Shown one piece after another: positions 11,927 through 22,670 of a stretch of DNA of 64,000 bases (its first letter is position 1; the number at the start of each line of letters is the position of its first letter). This DNA is from Aquatica leii (lineage: Eukaryota > Arthropoda > Insecta > Coleoptera > Lampyridae). The stretch covers positions 1,328,001-1,392,000 of the forward strand of contig CM069435.1 of assembly GCA_035610365.1 (NCBI GenBank), in the 5' to 3' direction. Position numbers and translations under genes: made by a program. The notes below the pieces were generated by a model that had not been told where the DNA came from, did not search any database, and saw nothing but the letters and a program-made list of their open reading frames with translations.

Positions 11927-11950
11927 TGGCGTTATTGCCTTCACCTACCT
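11927..11950 (-). repeat. Terminal inverted repeat of pogo-like element, right
   Basis: On the minus strand this reads AGGTAGGTGAAGGCAATAAC then GCCA. It is flanked outside by TA (11951-11952). Confidence 0.9.
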
Positions 11951-11952
11951 TA

Positions 11953-12301
11953 TATTATAATGTTTTATTCAATCAAGGATGAATGGTACGACACCTCTCG
12001 TAATTACAACTATAAACAGAACATTTTGTTTTATTAAAATTTAAAAAATATTAAGAAAAATTTATTTTATTAATTATAATAAATACTTTTATATTTTCTA
12101 TTAATAGTAATTTACGCAACAGGCGTCTAAAGTACAGCATAACATAACGAACGGTAATAGCCACACGACCAAACGTAATAACACTAAACCAAAACTTGAA
12201 ATTTGTTGGTTAGTGCAATCTAACAGATTTTGTTTACGTTAGATGCATAAGAAATAACAATTTAAGTTTATTTACAATTAATATTGCATTTTTTAATAGA
12301 T
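11953..12301. other. AT-rich spacer without a gene
   Basis: I see nothing supportable between the pogo-like element and the next inverted-repeat element. Confidence 0.4.
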
Positions 12302-12530
12302 TTATTACCGTTGGCACAACTTTACTTTCAGATCTTGTAACTAAAAATATATTGTTGTGCCGTTATGTTCTGGTTGTTTTTCAGCTAAAAGAATTGTGCA
12401 AGTTTGTTTTAAACAATGTCAGTTTATTTTAAATAGTCAGTAATAGTAACAGTTAATTACGTATTCTGCAAGGTGGCAGAACTCTACTTGAAGCTTTTTG
12501 GTTTTGTAAAACATTTAAATTTTTTGAGAC
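12302..12530 (+). repeat. Long terminal inverted repeat, left arm
   Basis: Matches 17795-18080 in reverse complement in several ordered blocks. The strongest are 12304-12340 and 12475-12525. Confidence 0.65.
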
Positions 12531-15500
12531 GATAACTTATTATTTTTTTAAATAATACGCTTGCAGAGATTTTATTGTTGCACTGAGAAGAAGAAAATAA
12601 GTAAAATCAGTATTTTTGTTAATGAAAACGCTTCCAAGAAATTGTAATTATTTTAGATTTGATCGAAATTAGTTGTTAATACTCAATATTAAATGCCCCT
12701 TCAATGAGTTTTCTTCTTTCAGATTTAATCAAAAACAACAACATTTATAAACAAATTTTAAAGTTAGTTGTAAAAACTAAATAAAGACAACTGTACAAAA
12801 TCAGCGTACGATAGAGGAGAGTGTTTTTACTGGCTTTATTAGATCCTAATATTTAATTATGACTTTAATTTATGTTATAATGTTTGTATTATTATTGCGA
12901 ACGCATAAATTACATACCACTTTGTTTAAACAAAATGTAATCAAAATGTTTTTGTTGTATTATGTAAGCAAACACTAAAAAGATAATAAAAATTAGTGGA
13001 TAGGCAGACACCTTGCCTGCAGTTAAATTGATGATGAACATATTCTTTCAAACCCAATATTTATAACGTAGCGTTGCATAAATTTTTGCCCAGTTCTAGT
13101 CATGTAAACAAAAAGAATCAAAGGTAGCCGTTCGACTTCGTTTTTTAAATGACAAGAATTTTGCTTTTATAGTTTTGACCACATTCGTTCAACGAATTTA
13201 GCTTTAGCAGACATGATGTCTCAAACTAATAAATTTTGTAGTGATAAATACTGACATATAAAGTTTACAGGACACATTAAAGCCGTTCTGTGTTTTTAAT
13301 CCATAACATGTCATCTTAGAAAATATATTTTTGCTCTGTTTTAATTAAATGGATGCGTAGAAAAACATTTAAAATCAAAATAACTTGAGTAATGTTAAAA
13401 TTTAATTAAATTATGAATACTCCAGTATATAACGACCACATTCCATACAAAGCCTATATCTCAGGTATGTTACCGGCATAATGGTGCCCAATATATTAAA
13501 AATATTTTGAACATTTAATGCTTGTAAAGATGTAGATATTAAAACCCGTCTAACAAAATGACAATAACTTACAAAGCTAAAGTTGACTATAATCTGTTTT
13601 TGTGTGCTTGTAAATTTTGTCAAATTCTTAAATTCCATCGTATATGTTTCAAGAACATTTTTCTAAATGTCTAATTTTATTACGGTATCAACCATGCAGA
13701 ACATACTTAATTATAGAAGTAAAACGTTTAAAGTATGGCATTTGCTTTATGTTACTTAAAATACGTTTACGATTATAGTGTTACAAAAGAAAAGCTCCTT
13801 TTTATCGAAACATCTAAAACGACGTTAATAAGTTTTAAACATTCTATAAAAAATGTCTAATTAGCGATTATTTAAGGGCGATTCTATATTTTATTGGCTC
13901 ATTATTTGTTTAATATTATATCACAGAATATACAGTTAGAAAGATGTGTGTTAGGTGGTTTCAAAATCAGGAACTCATATATTTTTATAATTATTTTAAA
14001 ACGTTTAATAATTATTTATGATGTTATCTATATTTTAATAACTAATAGTTTATGTTTTTAGTAAATATTATAAAATATTATTGCAATGTTGTAAGTTGAA
14101 GTTTTCTTTTACAAAAACAAGCACAAAAACGCGCTATTAACAAGTTAATTACTACGAAGGTTTATGCAAATATAAAGATTAACTGTACAATGTCTACTAA
14201 AATATTTAAACAATTTCAAAAACAAAATTTGGATTTTTATAACACTATCACTTAGGTATTTTAGCAAAATGGTGTCTGTGCAACAGAAAACGTAAAACCT
14301 GTATTTTCTATAGATTAAAAAAATATGTAAGTATCTAAAAAAAGTACATATATAACTAGAATTAATAAGAAACAATAAAATAATAGATAATTTCACGTAC
14401 AGATAATAAAAAAGTCTAAGTTACAAACTGTTAAATAATTAGCTTAAAAATTATTTTGATGGAAAAGCAGAACGTTATTTAACTTTGCTAACTTTGACGT
14501 TTAAAATAAGTTTCTTTATTGATAATGCACCAAAGCATCCAAATAATTTCTAATTTTGGCAGATTTCTTCTATCTAACACCACTTTGCTTATTTTAGAAA
14601 GACTATTCATCAAAATATTATTTTGAGAATTGAATTAGAAATAGCTTTTTCTTTAATTTTAGATGTTTTGGTCACTTGAGCTAGATAAGTAGGTATAGTG
14701 TAGCAGTAGTAAAATTTTAGTTTTATATAATTATCTATTCCTAAGAAACAACGCCTTAAAAATGTACAAAAACCCCAAAAATAGCAACCTTTAGTAGACC
14801 TTTTCAGTCTGACTCCAAAAATCAAGTTACAGTAGAATCTGAGATATGTAAGTTTTTACATAGATCAAAATAACCACAAACTCTATAGTTAATGATAAAA
14901 ATCGTTTTGATATTAATAAAAACAGTTAAACATAGAAGATCAAACCGCTAGGTCAAAAGTAATTTCAAGTAACTTAAATAATATTTAATCCTAGTCTGTC
15001 TACACAACTTTTTTAGCTTTGAAGTTATTAAGCCATTTTTGACTTTGATTTTGCGTTACGATTAACTTAACCACTTTTCTTGATTTTAAAGCAGTAATTA
15101 TGGTTCATTAAAAAGTCAAAGCTTGTTATAGAGTGATAGAGTTTCTTGCAATTTTTTTTATTGGTTGTTAATTGTTTAAGGAACAAATTGTTTATCGTAA
15201 TCAACTCTAAAAACTTCGAAATGAATATAGTTATCCAATCAATGTTTTTAAGTTCACAATCTATTTTAAAATTTACTTTTTCCAAACCAAAGCTAGTTTA
15301 GCGTTTATTAAATGTTTTTGTAATCGTACATTATTAAAAAATATTAGAACTCTAAAAATGAACTCTCTAAGTCAGCAGTCACAAAATACACGCTAGAAAC
15401 AAATCATCAAATTTTGTTTAAAAATACTAAGATGTTGATTAATGGCTTTTTATTATTATCATCAACAAATTAGGAAATAAATTAAAATATTGAAGAATAG

Positions 15501-16210
15501 ATTTAATCTAAAACAAAATTAGAAAACCTATTTTATCGAAGATAAACAAGGATAAAGAAGAAAAAGTAAACCTTTGGTTTGTTTTAAGTTTTGAACATGT
15601 TTACTGCGACGTGTGATAAAAATTTATTTTATACAAAATTTTATGCACAGATAAGAGAAGATTATAGTAATATTGTAGCCCACAGAAACTTGAATTCTAA
15701 TACATCTAATTTTTTTGTATCAAGAGAAACTAGTTTGTCAAAATAATTTACGTTTCAGTTTCTGGTTATTTAATTCTTTTTGTGTTGACTTTACTTTTGC
15801 TGTCAGATCATTCCAATTCGCAATTTTTTCTACAAAAATACTATAAGAACAAGATAATAAACTTTTTTCTTATATTTTTTTGAGAAACCTTAGTTATTAA
15901 TGTTAGCTCTGAGTTTTGATATTTGCGGTAATTTGAGGAACGCAACTGCAGTAAGAACTAAGTCTAGTGAATTTGAGAACAGGTCACAAAATTGAGTTTA
16001 AAGTTTTTTGTAAGTGGATGAATGCAAAGAGTGTCCTCAGTAACAAAAAAAAACTGATTTTGCATGTTTTTTTCTTTGCAGTAAAACAATAACATCTCTA
16101 AATAATTAATATCTTTACATTTTCAAAAATTATCATTATTTAAAAAAAATTAATAATAATTTATTCATGCATTACAAATTACAGTTGATTACACATCACA
16201 GTTTTAAATA

Positions 16211-16340
16211 TACAGGGTGAGTCCTTAAACTATTTGGTCTAGCAATACGGGAAAAAAATTTCATAGACTAAATCACATATAGGGATTTCACTGAAAATGT
16301 TTTCATTTTTGAAAGCTTTTTGGGGGCTGCGCAATCAAGG
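16211..16340 (+). repeat. Mariner-like solo terminal repeat
   Basis: TA followed by CAGGGTGAGTCCTTAAAC resembles the CAGGGTG ends of the mariner-type elements at 60643 and 61274. I found no matching inverted end nearby, so this may be a truncated MITE. Low confidence. Confidence 0.3.
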
Positions 16341-16732
16341 GGCGGTTACAAAAAATTGTAATTTTCTCAATTATTTTAAATGTAAAGATATTTATTAACT
16401 TACCTAGTTTGAAAGTTAAAATTTATCGTCATTAATGTGGATTATTAATAAATTTAAAAACAAAATATCATATAACTTAATAAAATAATGCAAAATTAAC
16501 ATAATTACAATTAGCATTTTGTTTCCAGATGATACTAAACAGATTAAGCCATTGTCAAAAAAATTTCTTACAATAACAATGCAGGTTAACGTTTATTAGT
16601 ATGCAATGCTTCCATAAAAAACACCGTGGAATAAACAAAAAACAGCATTATCGTTGTATTATAAATCGCCTAGTGCTTATAATTTTATGTTTCACTATTT
16701 AAATTTTGTTTTAAACGGAATTTTTGCTACCA

Positions 16733-17320
16733 GGTCTTGGTTGAGGAGAGCTAATTTACTAGAAGGTACAAACAACTAACAGAAAAACTAAAAAGGAAAG
16801 TAGATGGAATGGCAGATAAAGAAAAACAGTGCGTAGTAATGTTTGATGAAATTACCCTAATACGATTACAATTAATACTGGAATTACGTTAAAAGATTTG
16901 AAGATTTAGGTAGTTTAGGTCGTAAGCCGTATTTAGCACGTAAATCCACCCACTTTTTAAAGATTGCGCGTTAAATGTGCCATTTAAATATTTAGCGATT
17001 CTATATAAACAGCAAGCCAATTCCAGAATTTTTAAAGATTGTCTACAATCTATTAATATTGTTTAATGAAAAGTTTTAGAAGCTAGAAACAGATTTTAGT
17101 TTAGCAGCAAAAATTAAACGATTAAAAAATAATTTAAAATGGACAGAAAATTCGTGGTTAACTGAAAACAATTCACATAAAACAATAATTATTGACCAAC
17201 TGATTAAAATGAAACTTTATAGAACATGAAATTGGTCAGTTAGTAATACCAACAATGGCACTGTTAAAAACATTACGACACGTGTATAAATACTTGTTCA
17301 ATGTATTTTCGAAATCCGGT
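16733..17320 (+). pseudogene. P-element/THAP9-like transposase remnant
   Basis: Reading across changing frames gives KQLTEKLKRKVDGMADKEKQ, then CVVMFDEI, then KRFEDLGSLGRKPYLARK. In P-element and THAP9-type transposases the string VLMFDE(M/I) carries the first catalytic aspartate of the RNase H fold and is followed by a GFEDFG-type block; order and spacing agree here. Downstream text (KLETDFSLAAKIKRLKNN) may be part of the same protein. There are several stops and frame changes: after LQLILELR, inside YDYN/YWNY, and after KIAR. The N-terminal THAP domain was not found. The remnant is non-functional. Confidence 0.55.
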
Positions 17321-17343
17321 TGCAATCGGCTGACATACAAATA

Positions 17344-17480
17344 GTTAAGTTTTGGTACCCCTGCCACGCATTTGTTGATTCTTCTTATTGAAGAAGGGCT
17401 GCGTTTTGGTTTTGATGCGATTATTTTTCAATCGTGATTGTTGGCATTTTACACATTCTGTATTGATTAAGTTAATTTTA
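17344..17480 (-). other. Second minus-strand basic block, possibly same gene as 17563-17757
   Basis: The minus strand reads NLINTECVKCQQSRLKNN followed by RIKTKTQPFFNKKNQQMRGR. C-x2-C and a strongly basic tail would suit a nucleic-acid-binding protein. Stops separate it from the upstream cysteine-rich frame, and splicing or decay could explain that. I do not recognise the family. Confidence 0.3.
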
Positions 17481-17562
17481 CCACTAATATCAATTGCAAC
17501 TTTATTACCGTTATTGTTTATTTTTATTTATATCTTAATTCTGTATTGAATCAAAAATTTTT

Positions 17563-17757
17563 TTACTTTGTACAATATCGTTTTTTTCTAGTTGGCAGGA
17601 ATAGATTGGATTTGGTATCAATTTGCTGCATTAGTTTTTTTTTATAGCACAGTTGGTAGTAACTGCCACACTTTACGCGTTTTTTTGTTGTAATTTTACC
17701 ACAAACTGCACATAAATTGTTCGAGCAACGTCTGATACAAGTGCATCGTCCGTCATG
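17563..17757 (-). other. Cysteine-rich putative exon on the minus strand
   Basis: The frame reads GRCTCIRRCSNNLCAVCGK, then ITTKKRVKCGSYYQLCYKKK, with C-x-C, C-x2-C and C-x6-C spacings that look like a zinc-binding module. It begins just after a splice-acceptor-like TTTAG (about 17758-17762 on the minus strand) and ends in a stop that overlaps a donor-like AAAGTAAAA. It has no methionine early in this frame, so it is more likely an internal exon or relic than a whole gene. It lies immediately inside the right inverted-repeat arm and points away from it, antisense to the P-type transposase remains. I do not recognise the family. Confidence 0.35.
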
Positions 17758-17794
17758 CTAAATTTCTATATTTTTTATCTATTAACGTAAATTA

Positions 17795-18080
17795 AAGTCT
17801 TAAAAAATCTAAATGTTTTACAAAACCAGAAACAAGAAAATTATTTTTAACAAAAGCTTTAAGCAGAGTTCTGCCACTTTTCTTGCAATGTTGGAGTTGA
17901 CGTATTAGAATTCACGCGTCATGAGAAACTAAAATTCTTTGTAGTTGTAAGGTACTTAATTACCATGTGCAAAATAAAATAATGTTTTGTAAAAAAAATT
18001 TGCACAAGAACAATGTAACGTTGCAACAATGCCACCGTAGGTACGAAATCTGAAAATGAAAATTATGCCAACGTTAATAA
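17795..18080 (-). repeat. Long terminal inverted repeat, right arm
   Basis: Reverse complement of the left arm at 12302-12530, with extra insertions (about 20 bases near 17835 and more around 17890-17950). Confidence 0.65.
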
Positions 18081-18484
18081 TCTTAATAAAAAACGCATTT
18101 TATTAAAAACAATATGAAAATATATGCATTTTTAATAATTGCACGTTAATTATTAATTGCAAAAAACTTCAACCGTTATTTCAAATGTAGCTAATTTATT
18201 TTAAAAATTAATTAGATCAATTAAACCGCTAAATTAAATAGGGAAATAAATTAATTAAATCGGAAATCCCGCGAATAAAACCGCCAAATAAAATCGCGAA
18301 TTAAAACTGCAAAAACTGTTAATCAAATCTGTTGATCAATTTGATCGGCGGTTCAATTTAATTATTGGTCCACGCGCCCGCGGTCCGTTAATTAGATTGA
18401 TGATTGTCATAATCAGATTTTGTTTTAACAGAATTACCCTCATCAATCGGAGTTTAAACTGCAACTCACAATTTAATACCAAGC

Positions 18485-18580
18485 ATGCTGTCGTGGTCTC
18501 AACGGGGTTCGAACCCTAGTGAATTTTCTAGTTGCACATGCATTTACAACAAGGCTAGCCATTGGACTAAGAAGGGTAAA
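18485..18580 (-). repeat. tRNA-like (SINE-head) sequence
   Basis: On the minus strand an A-box-like TAGTCCAATGG is followed by a perfect B-box-like GGTTCGAACCC. These are the two RNA polymerase III promoter blocks of tRNAs and tRNA-derived SINEs. No acceptor stem closes around them and the spacing is slightly long, so a functional tRNA is unlikely. The SINE tail would run toward lower coordinates, but I cannot fix its end. Confidence 0.35.
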
Positions 18581-20150
18581 AGGTGTTTGGAACTGCTTCT
18601 AAGAGCGATTAGTCATTTTAACATAGGATGTTTTGTCATGATGTTATTGAATAATTGTTTAATTATTTATGGGTGTCGCGTAAGGAAAATTTAAAATAAT
18701 TATTAATTTTTAGTAGTTATTTATCTGCAAACTAGCACTACACAAATTTATGCAAGTATTATACTTCTGAAAACACGTTTAATCATTTAGGGTGATTGGT
18801 CATTTTAAATTGTAATAATTCCCGTTAATTGTAGTTGGTTTAATTTGTTGTTTGATTTAATTCGCATTTTGTTATCAATTGGGATTTTACTTTGTGATTA
18901 GTGAAATAATTTCGGTTTCATTTTAATTCGTTAATTTATTTTAATCCTCGTTTTGATTTGTAATTCGTGGAATAATTTGTTTTAACACATCATTTTAATT
19001 CGCATTTTGATTTTAATTGGATTTGTACATAGGAAGGAAGTAAATTTATTTGAGATATTGTACTACAATTCCATCCGAAGAATATGAGAGTTACAAGAAT
19101 GTAGGTAGCAAAACAACAACATTAATAAGACAAATTAAAAATAACCGCTGGGAAATATTTTCTAAATAAATGGAAAGTGACAACTGCAAAAACAAATATG
19201 GCAACTAATTAGGGCTCAAAGAAAGAAAGTAAACAAATAAATAAATAGCTATAGACATAAAAACGTTAAAATCTGATTTTATACCTGCGTAATTCAAATA
19301 AAATTTGAATAAACCAAGAGCTGAAACCACAACGTATAACATTGTAAGGTAACAATGCCAACACGAATATGAAAATATCACCAGACTGAACTACTGAACG
19401 ATCGTTTTGTCCTTTTGGGGCACTTTAGAAGTGGCTGAACAATCTAATATATTCCAAAAATGTATGGACAGCGATGCCAGCCAGAAAAAATGAAGAAAAA
19501 TACTTTCGATCATTGTGTTACTGCGACTACTCTTATGTAACTATAACATCACTGTAAAAACCAATAGACACAGCAAACATCTGTTACTGTTATTACACCT
19601 TGTTGCTATTTTTTTCATTAGGTTTAGCCTGTTTCTTTAAGCAATTTTTTTGTTCCAATTATTCGTTCTTTTAATTCTCAATTCTAGATAGCTTCTGTGT
19701 GATCGAATAGAAAATTGTAATACAAAAGTAACTGGTAGAAACCTGAATTTTACCACCTGTTATTTTTCCCCTTTTGGGTTAGGTTTTTATTAGTCTCTGC
19801 ACTTCATTTCTACAAGAGTATAGTATGTAAAAAGATGTTTTCTCCTCTTCTCTACACATCTTTCATCGAAGATTGTCTTTTACTTTTATAGTGGTTAGAA
19901 GTTTCAGAGGAAAACAGGGTTCTGTGTTATTTCAGTAGGCTTTGACCTAACTTAATTAATCCTTAACTATATTCCTAAGAAGTCTGTTGATAAACATCCT
20001 TGGCTATTTTAGTCCAAGAGCTGCCAACTAATATTAATGACATTTTTGTCTTAATAAGTTTTTTTATCTGCTTTCTGACGGTCTTATATGCCAAACTACA
20101 AATTGGTTAAGACCTTATTAAACAAATTAAACTCTTATTTTACTAATAGA
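18581..20150. other. AT-rich interval without a gene
   Basis: No supportable coding region or RNA gene. A phrase near 19340-19370 (GTAACAATGCCAAC) weakly resembles the outer end of the 18 kb inverted-repeat arm. The interval ends with ATAGA (20146-20150), duplicated at 22666-22670. Confidence 0.4.
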
Positions 20151-22665
20151 CACTGGTCTGCATGAAAATCGGCCCTGATACCATTTTTTATGATTCTTAT
20201 GTAAAATGACCTCCTGATTTCAAAAATGAGCTCCGTTTTTACCCATCACCCACCTATTTTGGGTGGACCCCATTTTTATTTTATTTTTTGCATTTTTTTT
20301 AGAATTTTAACTTATAGCCGTTAAACATCCCAAAGCAGGTAGTAAAATTTATACCAAAGTATATGGCAAAAGTTTTGCTATAAAATGTATATAGAAACAA
20401 CAATAAAATACAAATATATAAGAACAGTAAAAAATATCAATAAATAGTTAGGAAGATTCACTGCACGACACTGGCGATCTCAATACCACATGCAGGTTTG
20501 AACAGGAATTTTCGACAGGTTTGAACTTGCATTACTCTTCTCATTATAGTATATTACATTGTTTGCTTAACTGCTTTGATCAGTACATCTATAGCTGTTG
20601 CAGAGTTAACTGGTCGACGTTTTAAACGTGCTGGATTTTGTGTACATTTTTGTTCATTTGTGTAAAACAGTAAAACTACTTTGACTCCGGATTTTTTCAA
20701 GTGACTAAGTGTGATTTGTGGTTAATGTCGGGCGTTGAATTACTGTTTAATTATGCCACGCGAGTGTAAAAATCATTCCGATAGCTTCTGCTATATCTGC
20801 GGATTAACTTTAAAAGCGCAACGAAAACCCTTTTCTCCGTTTGTTAAAACAGCTTATAAATTGTACTTTGATTGTCAAGTTGGCGACCAGGACAAGACTT
20901 GGGCTCCATCAGTTTGCTGTACGACTTGTTACAGTAGTTTAACCAAATGACTCAAAGGTACCCGTAAATCAATGCCATTTGCTGTGCCCATGGTTTGGCG
21001 TGAACCTCGCTGTCATCTTAGAAATTGTTACTTTTGTATAACTTCCACCGTCGGGTTTTCAAGCAAAAGTAAGCATACAATTCAGTATCCCAATATTCCG
21101 TCAACTCTCAGACCTGTTTCTCATAACGATACTTTCCCAATCCCAAAGCCCCCAAACACTTATACTCTAGAGCTGGATTGATTTAAAGGACTCTGAGCCA
21201 CAACCTGGGGCATCGAATGATACGTTCAATGATGATGAAGAGTATTCCGCAGATTTAGTTTCTCGGCAACCTCACCTCCTCACTCAATCAGAATTAAACA
21301 ATCTTGTCAGGGATTTCAAGTTACCCAAGACTAAATCTCAGCTCCTAGGATCACGACTTCAACAGTGGAATCTCTTAGAAAAGGGAGTAAAAATATCTTC
21401 TTACAAGACCAGACAAGCAACCCTGAAATGTTTTTTCTCAGATGATAAAGGTTTAGTGTTCTGTTCTAATGCAAATTTATTGATGACATGTGACCCAGAC
21501 AAATGGAGACTGTTTATAGACTCATCAAAAACAAGCTTAAAAGTTGTCTTGTTGGCAAATGGGAATGACTTCCCATCAGTTCCAGTTGCATACTCTGTTG
21601 ATATGAAGGAAACGTACGAAAACATCTTCAGAATCCTTGAAAAAATTAGTTATCATGATTATATGTGGAAACTTTGCGCTGACTTAAAAGTTGTTGCTCT
21701 ACTCACGTGCCTGCAATCAGGATTCACAAAATATTGCTGCTTCCTTTGTGAATGGGATAGCCGAGCCCTAGATAAACATTACATCGTACGGGACTGGCCT
21801 CTGCGAGAAAATCTTATTCCTGGTAAGAAAAATGTCGCCCACAATCTTTTGGTTCCGAAGAAACATATTTACTTACCACCTTTACACATCAAACTTGGAT
21901 TGATCAAGCAGTTTGTGAAAGCAGTGGACAAGACAGGTGGCGCATTTCAATTTTTAAAAACTAAATTTCCTCGTCTTAGCGAAGCTAAAATCAAAGAAAG
22001 CGCTTTTGTTGGTCCCCAGAGTAGACAACTCTTCCAAGATTCGACGTTTATTGAACACCTAAATCAAAAAGAAAAACGAGCTTGGCTTGCATTTCAAAAC
22101 GTTTGTAAGAACTTCCTGGGTAACCACAAAAGTGAAGATTATGTCGCTCACGTCGAGGAACTGCTTTTAGCGTACAAGGACATAGGATGTAACATGTCTC
22201 TTAAAGTTCACTTCCTTCACTCGCATCTGGACTTTTTCCCTGAAAATTTAGGAGCAGTTTCGGATGAACACGGGGAACGGTTCCATCAAGACATCGCTAA
22301 GCTGGAGAAGAGATTTTCAAGGAACTGGAATGCAAGCATGTTGGCGGAGTATAAAAGGAAAGCAAGCACCAAGTAACGATGAATATCTTTTTATTTATTA
22401 CTGTTTATAGCTAAAATAGTTCTTTTTTCCCATTTAAACTAAATTCATGTCCATATATTTATTATTATAATAATTATAATTATTATTATCGTTCGATAAA
22501 TAAATTATAATTAATTAAGAATTAAAAGTGATTTGGGACTCCCTTAAAAATGGTGGGTGATGAAAGAAAACGGAAGACATATTTATATTCAAGACGTCAT
22601 TTTACATAGGAATCACCCGGAATAGTGTCAGGGCTCGATAAAAAATATTTTTTTGCAGACTAGTG
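20151..22665 (+). mobile_element. CACTG-ended TIR DNA transposon, copy 2
   Basis: The left end is CACTGGTCTGCATG and the right end is GCAGACTAGTG, with a perfect 5-bp target duplication ATAGA on both sides (20146-20150, 22666-22670). The inverted arms extend about 105-115 bp. It is collinear and very similar to copy 1 (499-3033), and it keeps ~40 bases of 5' leader that copy 1 lost (near 20605-20645). The right-hand flank is an I/R1-type LINE RNase H region, so this transposon landed inside an older retroelement. It is the better preserved of the two copies but still carries a damaged ORF. Confidence 0.9.
20753..22376 (+). pseudogene. Transposase of CACTG element, copy 2 (near-intact)
   Basis: ATG at 20753 (MPRECKNHSD). 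The N-terminal zinc-finger-like cysteines and MPFAVPMVWREP are kept. One TGA (20948-20950) interrupts the N-terminal part, and a two-base loss near 21177 shifts the frame; from about 21180 to 22376 the frame is open. In that part LFIDSSKTSLKVVLL could hold the first catalytic aspartate, CADLKVVALL the second, and SDEHGERFHQDI a terminal glutamate, with CCFLCEW and LPPLHIKL as possible zinc ligands between. This is the layout of RNase H-fold transposases with a zinc insert; the residue assignment is inference. The C-terminus lacks 13 codons present in copy 1 (an in-frame 39-nt loss near 22349). Family otherwise unnamed. Confidence 0.8.
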
Positions 22666-22670
22666 ATAGA

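Larger units (their letters stand above)
9287..11950 (-). mobile_element. Complete pogo-like DNA transposon
   Basis: The element is 2664 bp, starts AGGTAGATGCAGGCAATAAC, and its other end in reverse complement starts AGGTAGGTGAAGGCAATAAC. TA flanks both sides (9285-9286 and 11951-11952), the target duplication expected of the Tc1/mariner/pogo superfamily. One uninterrupted transposase ORF fills the middle on the minus strand. Subterminal copies of a GGCGTTATTGCC-type motif occur on both sides (9471-9482, 9491-9508, 11559-11572, 11909-11939) beyond the terminal ones, so the transposase may bind arrayed sites. With both ends, the target duplication and an open reading frame, this element looks young and possibly able to move. 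Confidence 0.93.
12302..18080. mobile_element. Long inverted-repeat element with P-type transposase remains
   Basis: A stretch at 12302-12530 reappears inverted at about 17795-18080. The outer 40 bases (TTATTACCGTTGGCACAACT against TTATTAACGTTGGCATAATT, both continuing to TTTCAGAT) and an inner block (GTGGCAGAACTCTACTTGAA against GTGGCAGAACTCTGCTTAAA, then GGTTTTGTAAAACATTTA) line up in the same order, so they are true terminal arms, with insertions between blocks. Between them lie P-element transposase remains on the plus strand (~16733-17320) and a cysteine-rich frame on the minus strand (17563-17757). 12540-16700 is AT-rich filler without a readable gene. No clear target duplication was found. 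The P-type assignment rests on the transposase text. Confidence 0.6.
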
